Assembly (NCBI RefSeq): GCF_003576645.1
Contig: NC_044918.1
Location: 21,090,659 to 21,154,658 of the forward strand
From: Ipomoea triloba
Lineage: Eukaryota; Streptophyta; Magnoliopsida; Solanales; Convolvulaceae
DNA length: 64,000 nt
Direction: 5' to 3'
Shown here: piece after piece, positions 9,961 to 23,056 of the stretch
Layout of the letters: each line of letters opens with the position of its first letter
Numbering within the stretch: the first letter of the stretch is position 1
Notes under the pieces: model-generated
What the model was told of the DNA's origin: nothing
Seen by the model: the letters and a program-made list of their open reading frames with translations, nothing else
Database searches by the model: none
Position numbers and translations under genes: made by a program

Positions 9961-12340
9961 CTTTTAAAACTTAGGCGATCCCAGTTTCGCCGGACTAATC
10001 CTAAGCCCATAGCTAGGACCCCATCCCTAAAGCTACTGCGGAAGTAAATCGTAAGTCATGCTATCAGCCCATCGGTGATATCATAGTTTCATGACTTAAC
10101 AACTTTTCTTATTCGCATGTGTGTTGAGGTTCCTATTCCTACGGTGGTTATTTTGGATAATAGAGAGATATATCTAGAGTAACTCATAACATATGAATGT
10201 CATTAGTGGTGCGGTAGAGAGGTAGAATAAGAGGAGCTTGTGTATGTTCTCAATGAAGGTAGTAGTATTTAAGTATTGGCATATATCACTGGGTTGTAAC
10301 TCAAGGACTAAATAATTTAGTGGGAGCGAGTCTCTTTTTAAAATATTGTTATAGTGATTGAGTTTACACTTTGTTGCGAGTCTAGTAGAAATGTGTACTC
10401 CAAATATATTGTGTTAACAAATCTTGAGTGTTTTACTTTACTGCATATAAGCTTATTATTATTATTATTATTATTTTTTTTACTGTGTTTACTATTTTGT
10501 GATATGATGTTACACATAAGTGTTATAATTCATCAAACGATATCGAAGTATTTTGCCATTGGTATTTAATTTAATTCAAAATAACTGATTTATTTAGTTT
10601 GTGTTTTAATTTTTTTTAATTTTTTTAATTTTGGAAAAAATGATTGCTAACTTATATTGGTCTTAATTGGGTGACTACTTAAAGGTCAAGTCAACCGTGG
10701 AGCCTTAGGATTTCAAGAATCATAGTCACAGTTTGCAGCTGCGTCACATGTCAAACATTGAATGTTGTTAATTTTATTTTTTTTGAAAACCGAATGTTGT
10801 TAATTTAGTCCTCATTGTTTTCAAATGTTACGGAGTATTATTCCGTATTAATTAATTATACTAAACTTGTAATAAGTATTTATTATTGTGAACTCAAAGG
10901 TGAAATTTAATTTCAATTCACTTGAATCTTTGAGGTTATAGATAGCAACACTTTGGTAACCCTTTTAACATTTTTTTTTTAACTTTTCTTCAATAATAAG
11001 ATTGTTATTCCATATTTCAATTTTATATATATTCGTTCTTACTTTTGACTTCCATCAAGTATCAAATCACAGTATAGGGTTAAGATATCGTTCCACTGTA
11101 GATGGCTCTTGTAATGTTAAGAATTGATGCAAAGTGGAGTTAAGCACAAGCTAAAATTATCCTTATAGAAGCTAGGCCTATATATCCTTAATGAGTTGGT
11201 TGATATTATTAAGCTAATAACAAATAAGACAAGTAAAACAAAGGACCGGGACTTGGTTGATTCAAGCTAAGATGCCAAATATAATACTAAAGATTAGGAA
11301 ATTAAAACAAGGCATAGGGTAAGTGAGATGCACAAAAGTGTCCAAATACCACTCTCGTAGCTATTTGGACTTGCAACCTCCCCTTGAACTCCACTCTCGT
11401 GGCAATTCAATCTAATGTTGCCCATTCAAGAACACTACAAGGCATAAATTCTCCTCAATACCGGAAATACTCTCGTGTTGGGCATAAGTGTGTGAATGTC
11501 TGGCTAGTGTACAAGCTCTACTCTCATAGCAACAAAACACTCCAAATAAAGCATATAATTGGGATCCAACAATCATACACAAATTTCACAACAAACTCAT
11601 TTCACACAACAACCCTAGAACACCCAAATAATTCCCTTTTATGCAATACAACTCAAATAGGCATCAATAGCAAGAAATCAAACTAAATCCTAGTCCCAAA
11701 TCACTTAGCTACTCATAATATAACAATAGATAAACAATATTAAAAGAGTAATTGAAAGCATAAATGGAAATCACAAGAAAGAAGAGAATAAGAAATCTTC
11801 TCTATTTAAGCTTTGAAATCCAAGATTGCAAGGTGTCTTGAGCTTTAAAATGGAAAGGAACAACAAATCCACACTAATCTAAGCTATCATAAAGCTAAAC
11901 CTAACTAAAAATTGAAGGGGAAATGAAAGATATGTTTTTGGGTGAAAAAAATCCCTTTTAAAGGGTAAAAACGGGGCTATCAAAAGTTGCAGAGGCTGTC
12001 CACAGGTGTGGTCACGCCTGTGGCAAAAACTGAAGGGCTTACTGCCAAGTGGCCACGGCCGGGTGTGGCCACCTCCATGCAGCATTCCAAGGACTATCAA
12101 TGGAAGAAGCAAGTAGTAGTGCATGTGAAAGGCTTCATTTCACTTGCATTTCGTTGAAATACATAGTGAAATCCTCCTTCGGTTATAAGAAGAGGAGTAG
12201 AGTAGGATAGTTTTCTAAGCTACTATAAAAATATCCCTTGTACTTTCATTATTTTATATTTTACCCTGCGGCTAACCTTCACACTCGATTTCATCACATG
12301 TACACTCACTAAAAAAAACTTAGCTAGAAAATACTTTTAC
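9960..12340. other. Intergenic or decayed retroelement sequence
   Basis: No gene is supported. A segment near 9965-10070 is less AT-rich and looks repeat-like. Bases 11100-12240 resemble untranslated sequence of an old LTR element in composition, including a palindrome-rich block near 11990-12075 with CCACAGG/CCTGTGG and GGCCACGGCC/GGTGTGGCC, but I found no LTR ends or primer site. Open frames here are short and lack recognisable domains. Confidence 0.35.
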
Positions 12341-12411
12341 TTGGCAAGTTCAAGAATCAAGACTTCTTCTGCAAGAAAATTTTGTTTCCTTAAATTGTTT
12401 GTAGTCTATTC

Positions 12412-13012
12412 AACCCCCCCTTCCCCCTCCCCCTCCCCCANNNNNNNNNNNNNNNNNNNNNNNNNNNNNNNNNNNNNNNNNNNNNNNNNNNNNNNNNNNN
12501 NNNNNNNNNNNNNNNNNNNNNNNNNNNNNNNNNNNNNNNNNNNNNNNNNNNNNNNNNNNNNNNNNNNNNNNNNNNNNNNNNNNNNNNNNNNNNNNNNNNN
12601 NNNNNNNNNNNNNNNNNNNNNNNNNNNNNNNNNNNNNNNNNNNNNNNNNNNNNNNNNNNNNNNNNNNNNNNNNNNNNNNNNNNNNNNNNNNNNNNNNNNN
12701 NNNNNNNNNNNNNNNNNNNNNNNNNNNNNNNNNNNNNNNNNNNNNNNNNNNNNNNNNNNNNNNNNNNNNNNNNNNNNNNNNNNNNNNNNNNNNNNNNNNN
12801 NNNNNNNNNNNNNNNNNNNNNNNNNNNNNNNNNNNNNNNNNNNNNNNNNNNNNNNNNNNNNNNNNNNNNNNNNNNNNNNNNNNNNNNNNNNNNNNNNNNN
12901 NNNNNNNNNNNNNNNNNNNNNNNNNNNNNNNNNNNNNNNNNNNNNNNNNNNNNNNNNNNNNNNNNNNNNNNNNNNNNNNNNNNNNNNNNCCCTCCCCCTC
13001 CCCCTCCCCCTC
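12412..13012. other. Assembly gap inside a C5T microsatellite
   Basis: A run of 549 N (12441-12989) is bordered on both sides by (CCCCCT)n. The true locus is an unsequenced or unassemblable CT-rich simple repeat of unknown length. Frames that appear to run through the N block are meaningless. Confidence 0.9.
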
Positions 13013-13014
13013 TT

Positions 13015-13200
13015 CTATACTTTAACTTGCCCGGGACCAAAACTATTAAATCCTTGAGCTCTTTTTATTGCATTAAGAGCTCAATTTTCTTTTTCATCAA
13101 CTCTTGACATTCATTAGTATCGTGTCCATAGTGTCGGTGGAATTGGTAATGCTTCGACTTATAGATACCTGAGTGTTCTCAAACTAGTGGGGGAGGTAAC
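13015..13200 (-). pseudogene. Ty3/gypsy (Tat-type) gag relic with zinc-knuckle-like region
   Basis: Read on the minus strand, 13160-13030 translates to a segment with KHYQFHRHYGHDTNECQEL, which resembles the C/H-rich region near the end of gag in plant Tat-type gypsy elements (typically CRFHRDHGHDTNEC). A stop interrupts it shortly upstream and another shortly downstream. The following region (to about 13560) is too decayed to read. The same broad lineage as the pol remains at 52.5-55.0 kb, but the two need not be one element. Confidence 0.6.
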
Positions 13201-15325
13201 CTCACCATTTTGCACTCGTCACCATTGGCCAATGCCTCACATGATGCTTGGGCCCGTGAGCGCCTAGTCAGGGGGTGCCCCTCATTGTTATTGTGTCATC
13301 CAAATGCCTATGATGTTGGCCAATTCTTAGGCAAATGATGGGATGCATGCTAAGCTTGGGGACCCAAGTTAGCTCCCCTTTGTTCAAGTATCCCATTCAG
13401 TTACGTACGAGGTTACCATGTTGTTACCTCCATTTTATTTGTTGAGATTCTGACCCACATACAGGAGTAGGAAAACCATCTTACCTACAAGCTAAGCCAT
13501 TATCGTATGTCTTAGGATCACTAACTACTTGATGCTATCATGTTCGTGATGAAATGAATGCGATTCGGATGAGAAAGAAAGTTTGAGTTGGACAAATTAA
13601 GAAACACTATCTTTTTGTAGCAATCTCTACAAACAACACTAACGATGTTTTTATTAGACTAGACCCATAACCAAAGTGGGTAATCGAGGGTAAAATTGGT
13701 AATAGACGCAAATATTAAATAAAGTGAACATTGGGCCACACGTGCCTTTTCGGTTCCTAATGAATAATATTGAAAACAATCCTTGAATCCCAGCCCAATT
13801 GAGGTTATTACAACTTTTAGGCAAATTAGTCAAGCTGCCTAAATAAGAAAGAAGACAATAGGGACTAGAGAAGTCAAGTATTTGTTGAGTGATGATGGTT
13901 TCTGGAAAAGACTCCAAGCCCTCTATTTATGGTATTTTTGTGGCTGAAAATAACGAAAAACTAATAAATAACAAAACAACATAGGCCCTAAATCACACAT
14001 ATGTCCCCGAGCTAGTTGTCGAGTACCCCACCCATTCGTACAGCTCGAGTTATGAAAGCCTCACTTGTGACTAGGCTCTATCAGTCCCTCCTTTGTTTCC
14101 CTATAAACTCTAGCTTTTCTAATATTTTCCAAATCTCCCCCAAATCTATGTTATCTCACCACTTTCTTCACCACACCTTATAACATTAATTGGATTTTAT
14201 GTCTCTTTTCACTTTTAACCCATCCTTTGCAGCCTTCTAAGTCTTTGCACACTGATACACTAAACTTTATGCCTTAGTGTGCTTTAATTTGGCCCCCAAC
14301 TTCTTCCATTTATTGGCTTTACACCCATCTCTTTAGTCTCTACACTCTCACATTTTAAACTTTGATCTTTATATTAGTCCAATTTACACCCCTAACTTTC
14401 TTCTCTTCTAACATAGGTCCGCTAGACATTGTCCATGTGTTCCAATCATTCTCTAGACATAATTAATCCATGAGTCTTCACTCCCATGGTCCACTTGACT
14501 TTGGACCCAAACCCCATTCCTCCATAACTATGAACATCTTTTCCATACTAAACATTAGAACTAAAAGAGTTTTGTGTTTAAGGCCAACTATTTTGTAAAT
14601 ATAATTTAACAGTCAAATAATTTAAAAGGAGAGAGAGAGAATATAGTCTCACTACCATCACTGATTCGTACCTTTCTCAGCAACCCAAAAATTTGGTTGC
14701 CACTACTTTTGTGACTTAGATATAGCTCACCTCGTCTGCATGTAAACTTTCACCAAAGTCACCATCATGTCATCAGCCTTCATATATTACTATTTAGAAG
14801 CTAAATTCTGCCAATAGAAAAAAAAAAAAAAACATTTACCATATGTAATCACTTCATCTGATATAATGTACTCCATATTTAGTACAAACATCCCATTTAA
14901 CCTAAATGCCATTTTCGATCCACACCATTATATATGGTTCGCCAGCTGACTTAGCTTGATTATTAGAGCGTTTGACTTATATGGTTGTAACGTAGGGAGT
15001 AATTTATTGAAAAACAAACGACTGACAAATAAAAAATACAGTTGGTAAGTAAAGTAGCTTAGCAGCTATCTTGATTAGACTTTTGATTGGTTTATATGAA
15101 CTAAGGGACATATTAACACGCAAAATCACCTCTAGCTTGCCCGCAACGTGTACCAATAGAATCTGCAAGATATTCGTGGTTGTTGACTTGCTGCAACACA
15201 ATTGTAGATATTACTGGTGTTTAAGTTTTAACAGAAATTTTAAATCCATTTAATAAATTAAACCAGTTAAACTTTTAATATATTTTTATTTGACTAGTTT
15301 ATATTCGCAAATATAGTCGCTTATA
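13200..15325. other. Intergenic DNA, nothing firmly identified
   Basis: The first 400 bases are probably further gypsy relic. From 13650 to 15325 there is no recognisable gene, terminal repeat or RNA gene. A (GA)n tract lies at 14630-14640 and a poly-A tract at 14818-14832. Confidence 0.45.
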
Positions 15326-15541
15326 TCTACTATACTAATAAGAGCCAAAGAGAGTTATGCCTAAAATGGGTAGAAAAAATGGCGGTCAAATTATTTAATC
15401 AAATGGATGGTTCAGATGAATTATTTAATCAAATAGATGGTTAAGATAATTCAGATTAATATTATTAATAGAGATTACCTAATTTAACGTTACTTTATGA
15501 TTATCCGTTAAGTTTTCCGTTAAATATTCTCTTATCAGTTA
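15326..15541 (+). mobile_element. Helitron family 1, 5'-end fragment
   Basis: The end reads A|TCTACTATACTAATAAGAGCC, with the TC start and preceding A expected of a Helitron 5' terminus. The same 5' sequence appears inverted at 20503 and 35054, and degraded at 21487. After about 215 bases the sequence is interrupted by a Helitron 3' end of opposite orientation at 15543. No protein is encoded. Confidence 0.65.
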
Positions 15542-16062
15542 ACTAGTTTTATACGCGCATTGCGCGTATGGGTTAATGCCCAATGTTTATATTTAAATAA
15601 ATATTTGAAAGTATATCAATGCAAGATTATATAGGAGAAGCTTATACATGGGTAATTGAATGTCGAATTTTTTAATTTAAATATCTAACTCAAAGTATAT
15701 GAATCCAAGATAATATAGAAAATTCATTATAATTATTACTAAAATAAATGTTTGCAACCTTGTAAAATCGATAGTCTAAATATTTGGTCTAAAAATGATA
15801 GTATAAATAAATACTACTTTTCATTTGAACTTTTCTAAGTGTTCTTAGTTCTCTTTTGAGTAACATTGTCATTGTCTTTATCTTTACTATTTGTTCTCTT
15901 CCTTTTTGTTGGTGGTGTGTTATTTGCAATTCGGTTATTGTTGGTAGCATAGATGACAAGATCATGCAATGAGATTATGATATAGGAGCTATGGACTTTC
16001 CTTTAGGTATTCTGCTTGGGGTTCATTTGGTTCAACCATTATTGTTGAATGAGTTATTGTGG

Positions 16063-17663
16063 ATAAAGAAATCCCTAGTTTAAGAAAAAAAAAGATTAAA
16101 TAAATTAATAAAAATTTGAAAATTTAAAATATTATATATTCCAAAGATATTAAAAGGTAGTTTCTCCCTTCAATTTGCTGGGTAATGGGTTATTTGAGTA
16201 CTTTCATTGTCAGCAAATCCCCCAAGTAGTTAATATGATTGGTTTCAAACTATTCTTTTTTATTTTTTTCATGGTATTAAAGTAATACATATGTATCATT
16301 TTTTGGTGTAATTACTAATTTATTTAATTCAATAAGAGTAAAATAGAGCGATTCTGCTTCAATTTGTTGGGTTATTTGAGTACTCTCTTTGTCAACCAAT
16401 CCCCAAGTAGTTAAAATAATTAGCTTCAAATTATTTTAATTGTTTTCATAGTATTAATAAAATACTTGGTAAATAAATATATAACATTATTTTGTATTAT
16501 AACTTTGATATTTAATTACAAAATATTGTAAAAATAAGATAATAAACAATGTAATGAATATCAATTGATAAATTTGAATGTAAAGAATCTTTGCATGAGA
16601 GAAAATAAAGACAATATAACTAATGAAATTATTTCTCTTATTTAATTTAATTTTTTGATAATGAATAGTTTTTTCAAATAAAGGTATTGTAGACACATAA
16701 TTCTAAATTAAAGAAATACATATGTATCATTTTTTGTTGTAGCTACTAATTTATTTAATTTAATAAGAGCAAATAGAGTGAGAAACTTAATTATGTCAAA
16801 TTTGATTGAGCTGAGGTTCGAACCTAAGATCTTTCTTATAGAAATTATGTCAAATTCCGTTAACTTTTAACTTACCCATTAATTTCTATAAGAAAGATCT
16901 TAGGTTCAAACCTCATCTCAATCAAATTTGACACAATTAAGTTTCTCACTCTATTTACTCTTATTAAATTAAATAAATTAGTAGCTACAACAAAAAATGA
17001 TACATATGTATTTCTTTAATTTAGAATTATGTGTCTACAATACCTTTATTTGAAAAAACTATTCATTATCAAAAAATTAAATTAAATAAGAGAAATAATT
17101 TCATTAGTTATATTGTCTTTATTTTCTCTCATGCAAAGATTCTTTACATTCAAATTTATCAATTGATATTCATTACATTGTTTATTATCTTATTTTTACA
17201 ATATTTTGTAATTAAATATCAAAGTTATAATACAAAATAATGTTATATATTTATTTACCAAGTATTTTATTAATACTATGAAAACAATTAAAATAATTTG
17301 AAGCTAATTATTTTAACTACTTGGGGATTGGTTGACAAAGAGAGTACTCAAATAACCCAACAAATTGAAGCAGAATCGCTCTATTTTACTCTTATTGAAT
17401 TAAATAAATTAGTAATTACACCAAAAAATGATACATATGTATTACTTTAATACCATGAAAAAAATAAAAAAGAATAGTTTGAAACCAATCATATTAACTA
17501 CTTGGGGGATTTGCTGACAATGAAAGTACTCAAATAACCCATTACCCAGCAAATTGAAGGGAGAAACTACCTTTTAATATCTTTGGAATATATAATATTT
17601 TAAATTTTCAAATTTTTATTAATTTATTTAATCTTTTTTTTTCTTAAACTAGGGATTTCTTTA
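16063..17663. repeat. Large inverted repeat of Helitron family 1 sequence
   Basis: Bases 16063-16848 are the near-perfect reverse complement of 16880-17663, separated by a spacer of about 30 bases. The arms encode the same spurious 69-residue frame on opposite strands (16487-16696 and 17031-17240). A few single-base differences exist between arms. The right arm stops exactly at the single N at 17664, while the left continues to the Helitron end. Confidence 0.85.
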
Positions 17664-17664
17664 N
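17664..17664. other. Single-N contig join
   Basis: A lone N interrupts the repeat. The orientation of the Helitron sequence flips here, and the following 17918-19585 block is an exact copy of 21848-23515, so the join is suspect. Confidence 0.8.
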
Positions 17665-17917
17665 TAATTAGTTAATATGATTGGTTTCAAACTATTCTTT
17701 TTTATTTTTTTCATGGTATTAAAGAAATACATATGTATCATTATCATTTTGGTGTAACTACTAATTTATTTAATTCAATAAGAGTAAAATAGAGGATTCT
17801 GCTTCAATTTGTTGGGTTATTATTGAGTACTCTTTTGTCAACCAATCCCCAAGTAGTTAATATAATTAGTTCAAATTATTTTAATTTTCATAGTATTAAT
17901 AAAATACTTGGTAAATT

Positions 17918-19585
17918 ATTTCTTTAATTTAGAATTATGTGTATACAATACCTTTATTAGAAAAAAATATTCATTATCAAAAAATTAAATTAAATAAGTG
18001 AAATAATTTCATTAGTTATATTGTCTTTATTTTCTCTTATGCAAAGATTTTTTACATTCAAATTTATCAATTGATATTCATTACATTGTCCATTATCTTA
18101 TTTTTACAATATCTTGTAATTAAATATCAAAGTTATAATACAAAATAATGTTATGTATTTATTTACCGAGTATTTTATTAATACTATGAAAAAAAATTTT
18201 AAAATAATTTGAAGCTAATTATATTAACTACTTGGGGATTGGTTGACAAAAAGAGTACTCAAATAACCCAACAAATTGAAACAGAATCCCTATATTTTAC
18301 TCTTATTGAATTAAATAAATTAGTAGTTACACCAAAAAATGATACATATATATTTCTTTAATACCATGAAAAAAATAAAAAAGAATAGTTTGAAGCCAAT
18401 CATATTAACTACTTGGGGGATTTGTTGACAATGAAAGTACTCAAATAATCCATTACCCAGCAAATTGAAGCGAGAAACTACCTTTTAATATCTTTGGAAT
18501 ATATAATATTTTAAATTTTCAAATTTTTATTAATTTATTTAATCTTTTTTCTTAAACTAGGGATTTCTTTATCCACAATAACTCATTCAACAATAATGGT
18601 TGAACCAAATGAACCCCAAGCAGAACACCTAAAGGAAAGTCCATAGCTCCTATATCATAATCTCATTGCATGACGTTGTCATCTATGCTACCAACAATAA
18701 CCGAATTGCAAATAACACACTACCAACAAAAAGGAAGAGAACAAATAGTAAAGATGAAAACAATGACAATGTTACTCAAAAGAGAATTAAGAACACTTAG
18801 AAAAATTCAAATGAAAAGTAGTATTTATTTATAATATCATTTTTAGACCAAATATTTAGACTATCGATTTTACAAGGTTGCAAACATTTATTTTAGTAAT
18901 AATTATAATGAATTTTATATATTATCTTGGATTCATATACTTTGAGTTAGATATTTAAATAAACAAATTTGACATTCAATTACCCATATATAAACTTCTC
19001 CTATATAATCTTGTATTGATATACTTTCAAATATTTATTTAAATATAAACATTGGGCATTAACCCATACGCGCAATGCGCGTATAAAACTAGTTCACTAA
19101 TAAACTCGTTTAAATGCTTATTTATTGAGTTAATTCCAGCAATGGTCCTTCGACTATGTTGATTTTCCAAAATTAGTTCCCAACTTTTAATTTGGATAAT
19201 TTAGGTCCCTTGAATTTCAAATTCTTTCCAATTTTGGTCTTTTCGTCAAATTTTGGTTAAGTTGAGGTCAAATAAAGGGGTAAAATTGTCCGTTCACTTG
19301 TATACTCCTATTTCTCATGTCCTATACGCTATATATATGAATATAATATCATTCGAAGAGATATCGACTGAGATTATATGGCTTTGATTGAGACTTCGAC
19401 TAAGATTATATTCATATATACAACGTATAGGACAGGAGAAATACGAGTAATAATACAGAAAACAGGTGAATGGACAATTTTACCACTTTATTTGACCTCA
19501 ACTTAATCAAAATTTGACGAATGAAATGACTAACATTGGAAAAAATTTGAAAGTCAATGGACCTAAATTGTCCAAATTAAAAGTC
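17918..19585 (+). repeat. 1.67-kb block identical to 21848-23515
   Basis: The two blocks have a constant offset of 3930 and I see no difference along their length, including the non-Helitron MITE at the end. The first copy stops at the N run 19586-19610. It contains a Helitron family 1 3' end (CTAG at 19089-19092) and most of a MITE. It is either a very recent duplication or, more likely given the N characters, the same DNA assembled twice. Confidence 0.85.
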
Positions 19586-20503
19586 NNNNNNNNNNNNNNN
19601 NNNNNNNNNNATTATGTATTCCAAAGATATTAAAAAGGTAGTTTCTCACTTCAATTGCTGGGTAATAGGTTATTGAGTATTTTTTTCATGGTATTAAAGA
19701 AATACATATGTATCATTTTTTGGTGTAACTACTAATTTATTTAATTCAATAAGAGTAAATAGAGTGATTCCGCTTCAATTTGTTGGGTTATTTTTGAGTA
19801 CTCTCTTTGTCAACCAATCCCCAAGTAGTTAATATAATTAGCTTCAAATTATTTTAAATTTTTTTCATAGTATTAATAAAATACTTGGTAAATAAATATA
19901 TAACATTATTTTGTACTATAACTTTGATATTTAATTACAAGATATTGTAAAAATAAGATAATGGACAATGTAATGAATATCAATTGATAAATTTGAATGT
20001 AAAGAATCTTTGCATGAGAGAAAATAAAGACAATATAACTAATGAAATTATTTCTCTTATTTAATTTAATTTTTTGATAATGAATAATTTTTTCAAATAA
20101 AGGTATTGTAGACACATAATTCTAAATTAAAGAAATACATATGTATCATTTTTTTGTTGTAGCTACTAATTTATTTAATTTAATAAGAGTAAAATAGAGT
20201 GAGAAACTTAATTATGTCAAATTTGATTGAGATGAGGTTCGAACCTAAGACTTTTCTTATAGAAATTAATGGTAAGTTAAAAGTTAACGGAATATTAACG
20301 GAGAAAGAGAAATATTTAACGAAAACTTAACGGATAATCATAAAAGTAAGGTTAAATTAGGTAATCTCTTAATAATATTAATCTGAATTATCTTAACCAT
20401 TATTTGATTAAATAATTCATCTGAACCATCCATTTGATTAAATAATTTGACCGCCATTTTTTACCATTTTAGGCCTAAATTTGGCTCTTATTAGTATAGT
20501 AGA

Positions 20504-21486
20504 TATTCATTACATTGTCCATTATCATTTTTACATATCTTGTAATTAAATATCAAAGTTATAGTACAAAATAATGTTATATATTATTTACCAGTTTTAT
20601 TAATACTATGAAAAAATTAAAATAATTTGAAGCTAATTATATTAACTACTTGGGATTGGTTGACAAAGAGAGTACTCAAATAACCCAACAAATTGAAGCG
20701 GAATCACTCTTTTTACTCTTATTGAATTAAATAAATTAGTAGTTACACCAAAAAATAATACATTTCTTTAATACCATGAAAAAAAATAAAAAAGAATAGT
20801 TTGAAACCAATCATATTAACTACTTGGGGGATTTGTTGACAATGAAAGTACTCAAATAACCCATTACCCAGCAAATTGAAAGCGAGAAACTACTTTAATA
20901 TCTTTGGAATACATAATATTTTAAATTTTCAAATTTTTATTAATTTATTTAATCTTTTTTCTTAAACTAGGGATTTCTTTATCCAATAACTCATTCAACA
21001 ATAATGGTTGAACCAAATGAACCCCAAGCAACACCTAAAGGAAAGTCCATAGCTCCTATATCATAATCTCATTGCATGACGTTGTCATCTATGCTACCAA
21101 CAATAACCGAATTGCAAATAACACACTACCAACAAAAAGGAAGAGAACAAATAGTAAAGATGAAGACAATGACAATGTTACTCAAAAAGAGAATTAAGAC
21201 ACTTAGAAAAATTCAAATAAAAGTAGTATTTATTTAGACTATCATTTTTAGACCAAATATTTAGACTATCGATTTTACAAGGTTGCAAACATTTATTTTA
21301 GTAATATTATAATGAATTTTCTATATTATCTTGGATTCATATACTTTGAGTTAGATATTTAAATAAAAAAATTCGACATTCAATTACCCATGTATAAACT
21401 TCTCCTATAAATCTTGCATTGATATACTTTCAAATATTTATTTAAATAAAACATTGGCATTAACCCATTCGCCAATGCGCGTTAAA
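20504..21486 (+). mobile_element. Helitron family 1, 3' portion, indel-rich copy
   Basis: The sense sequence matches the body and 3' end of the copy at 21487-23022. It ends in a damaged terminus (ATTCGCCAATGCGCGTTAAAAC) where others have ACGCGCAATGCGCGTATAAAACTAG. Compared with its relatives it has many one- and two-base deletions. It runs straight into the 5' end of the next copy, giving a head-to-tail pair. Confidence 0.6.
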
Positions 21487-23022
21487 ACATACTAATAAGA
21501 GCCAAAAGAGTTAGCCTAAAATGGGTAAATGGCGAAATTATTAATCAAATGGATGGTTCAGATGAATTATTTAATCAAATAGATGGTTAAGATAATTCAG
21601 ATTAATATTATTAATAGAGATTACCTAATTTAACCTTACTTTTATGATTATCCGTTAAGTTTTCCGTTAAATATTCTCTTCTCCGTTAATATTCCGTTAA
21701 CTTTTAACTTACCCATTAATTTTATATAAGAAAGGTCTTAGGTTCGAACCTCATCTCAATCAAATTTGACATAATTAAGTTTCTCACTCTATTTACTCTT
21801 ATTAAATTAAATAAATTAGTAGCTACAACAAAAAATGATACATATGTATTTCTTTAATTTAGAATTATGTGTATACAATACCTTTATTAGAAAAAAATAT
21901 TCATTATCAAAAAATTAAATTAAATAAGTGAAATAATTTCATTAGTTATATTGTCTTTATTTTCTCTTATGCAAAGATTTTTTACATTCAAATTTATCAA
22001 TTGATATTCATTACATTGTCCATTATCTTATTTTTACAATATCTTGTAATTAAATATCAAAGTTATAATACAAAATAATGTTATGTATTTATTTACCGAG
22101 TATTTTATTAATACTATGAAAAAAAATTTTAAAATAATTTGAAGCTAATTATATTAACTACTTGGGGATTGGTTGACAAAAAGAGTACTCAAATAACCCA
22201 ACAAATTGAAACAGAATCCCTATATTTTACTCTTATTGAATTAAATAAATTAGTAGTTACACCAAAAAATGATACATATATATTTCTTTAATACCATGAA
22301 AAAAATAAAAAAGAATAGTTTGAAGCCAATCATATTAACTACTTGGGGGATTTGTTGACAATGAAAGTACTCAAATAATCCATTACCCAGCAAATTGAAG
22401 CGAGAAACTACCTTTTAATATCTTTGGAATATATAATATTTTAAATTTTCAAATTTTTATTAATTTATTTAATCTTTTTTCTTAAACTAGGGATTTCTTT
22501 ATCCACAATAACTCATTCAACAATAATGGTTGAACCAAATGAACCCCAAGCAGAACACCTAAAGGAAAGTCCATAGCTCCTATATCATAATCTCATTGCA
22601 TGACGTTGTCATCTATGCTACCAACAATAACCGAATTGCAAATAACACACTACCAACAAAAAGGAAGAGAACAAATAGTAAAGATGAAAACAATGACAAT
22701 GTTACTCAAAAGAGAATTAAGAACACTTAGAAAAATTCAAATGAAAAGTAGTATTTATTTATAATATCATTTTTAGACCAAATATTTAGACTATCGATTT
22801 TACAAGGTTGCAAACATTTATTTTAGTAATAATTATAATGAATTTTATATATTATCTTGGATTCATATACTTTGAGTTAGATATTTAAATAAACAAATTT
22901 GACATTCAATTACCCATATATAAACTTCTCCTATATAATCTTGTATTGATATACTTTCAAATATTTATTTAAATATAAACATTGGGCATTAACCCATACG
23001 CGCAATGCGCGTATAAAACTAG
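21487..23022 (+). mobile_element. Helitron family 1, near-full-length non-autonomous copy
   Basis: This is the best single copy, about 1.54 kb. The 5' end keeps ATACTAATAAGAGCC but has lost the first bases. The 3' end has hairpin ACGCGC-AAT-GCGCGT (22998-23012), then ATAAAACTAG and a T flank, which is the classical Helitron 3' structure. There is no coding capacity. The internal GGTTCGAACCTCATCTC (about 21741) is a conserved landmark in every copy. Confidence 0.75.
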
Positions 23023-23056
23023 TTCACTAATAAACTCGTTTAAATGCTTATTTATT

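Larger units (their letters stand above)
15543..20503 (-). mobile_element. Helitron family 1 complex, outer ends in minus orientation
   Basis: The left end is A|CTAG, the reverse of a Helitron CTAG 3' terminus, followed at 15553-15567 by the hairpin ACGCGC-ATT-GCGCGT. The right end is TAGTAGA|T at 20503, the reverse of a TC 5' terminus. The A and T flanks fit the A^T insertion site. A canonical member of this family is only about 1.5 kb, so the 5-kb interval is not one element. It contains an inverted duplication (16063-17663), a sense copy ending at 19092, a MITE, and an N gap. No Rep/helicase coding is present, so all copies are non-autonomous. Parts of this order are probably assembly error. 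Confidence 0.6.

Noticed and set aside
11384..12124. Short frames of 100 and 81 codons
   Set aside because: No domain, codon pattern or splice context supports them; the region looks like decayed repeat.
12341..13057. Open frame of 238 codons
   Set aside because: It runs through 549 N and a CT microsatellite; there is no real sequence to translate.
16487..20115. Three nearly identical 69-residue frames (16487, 17031, 19906) as a small gene family
   Set aside because: They lie in repeated AT-rich Helitron body sequence, in both arms of an inverted repeat, with no recognisable domain. Repetition here reflects the element, not a gene.
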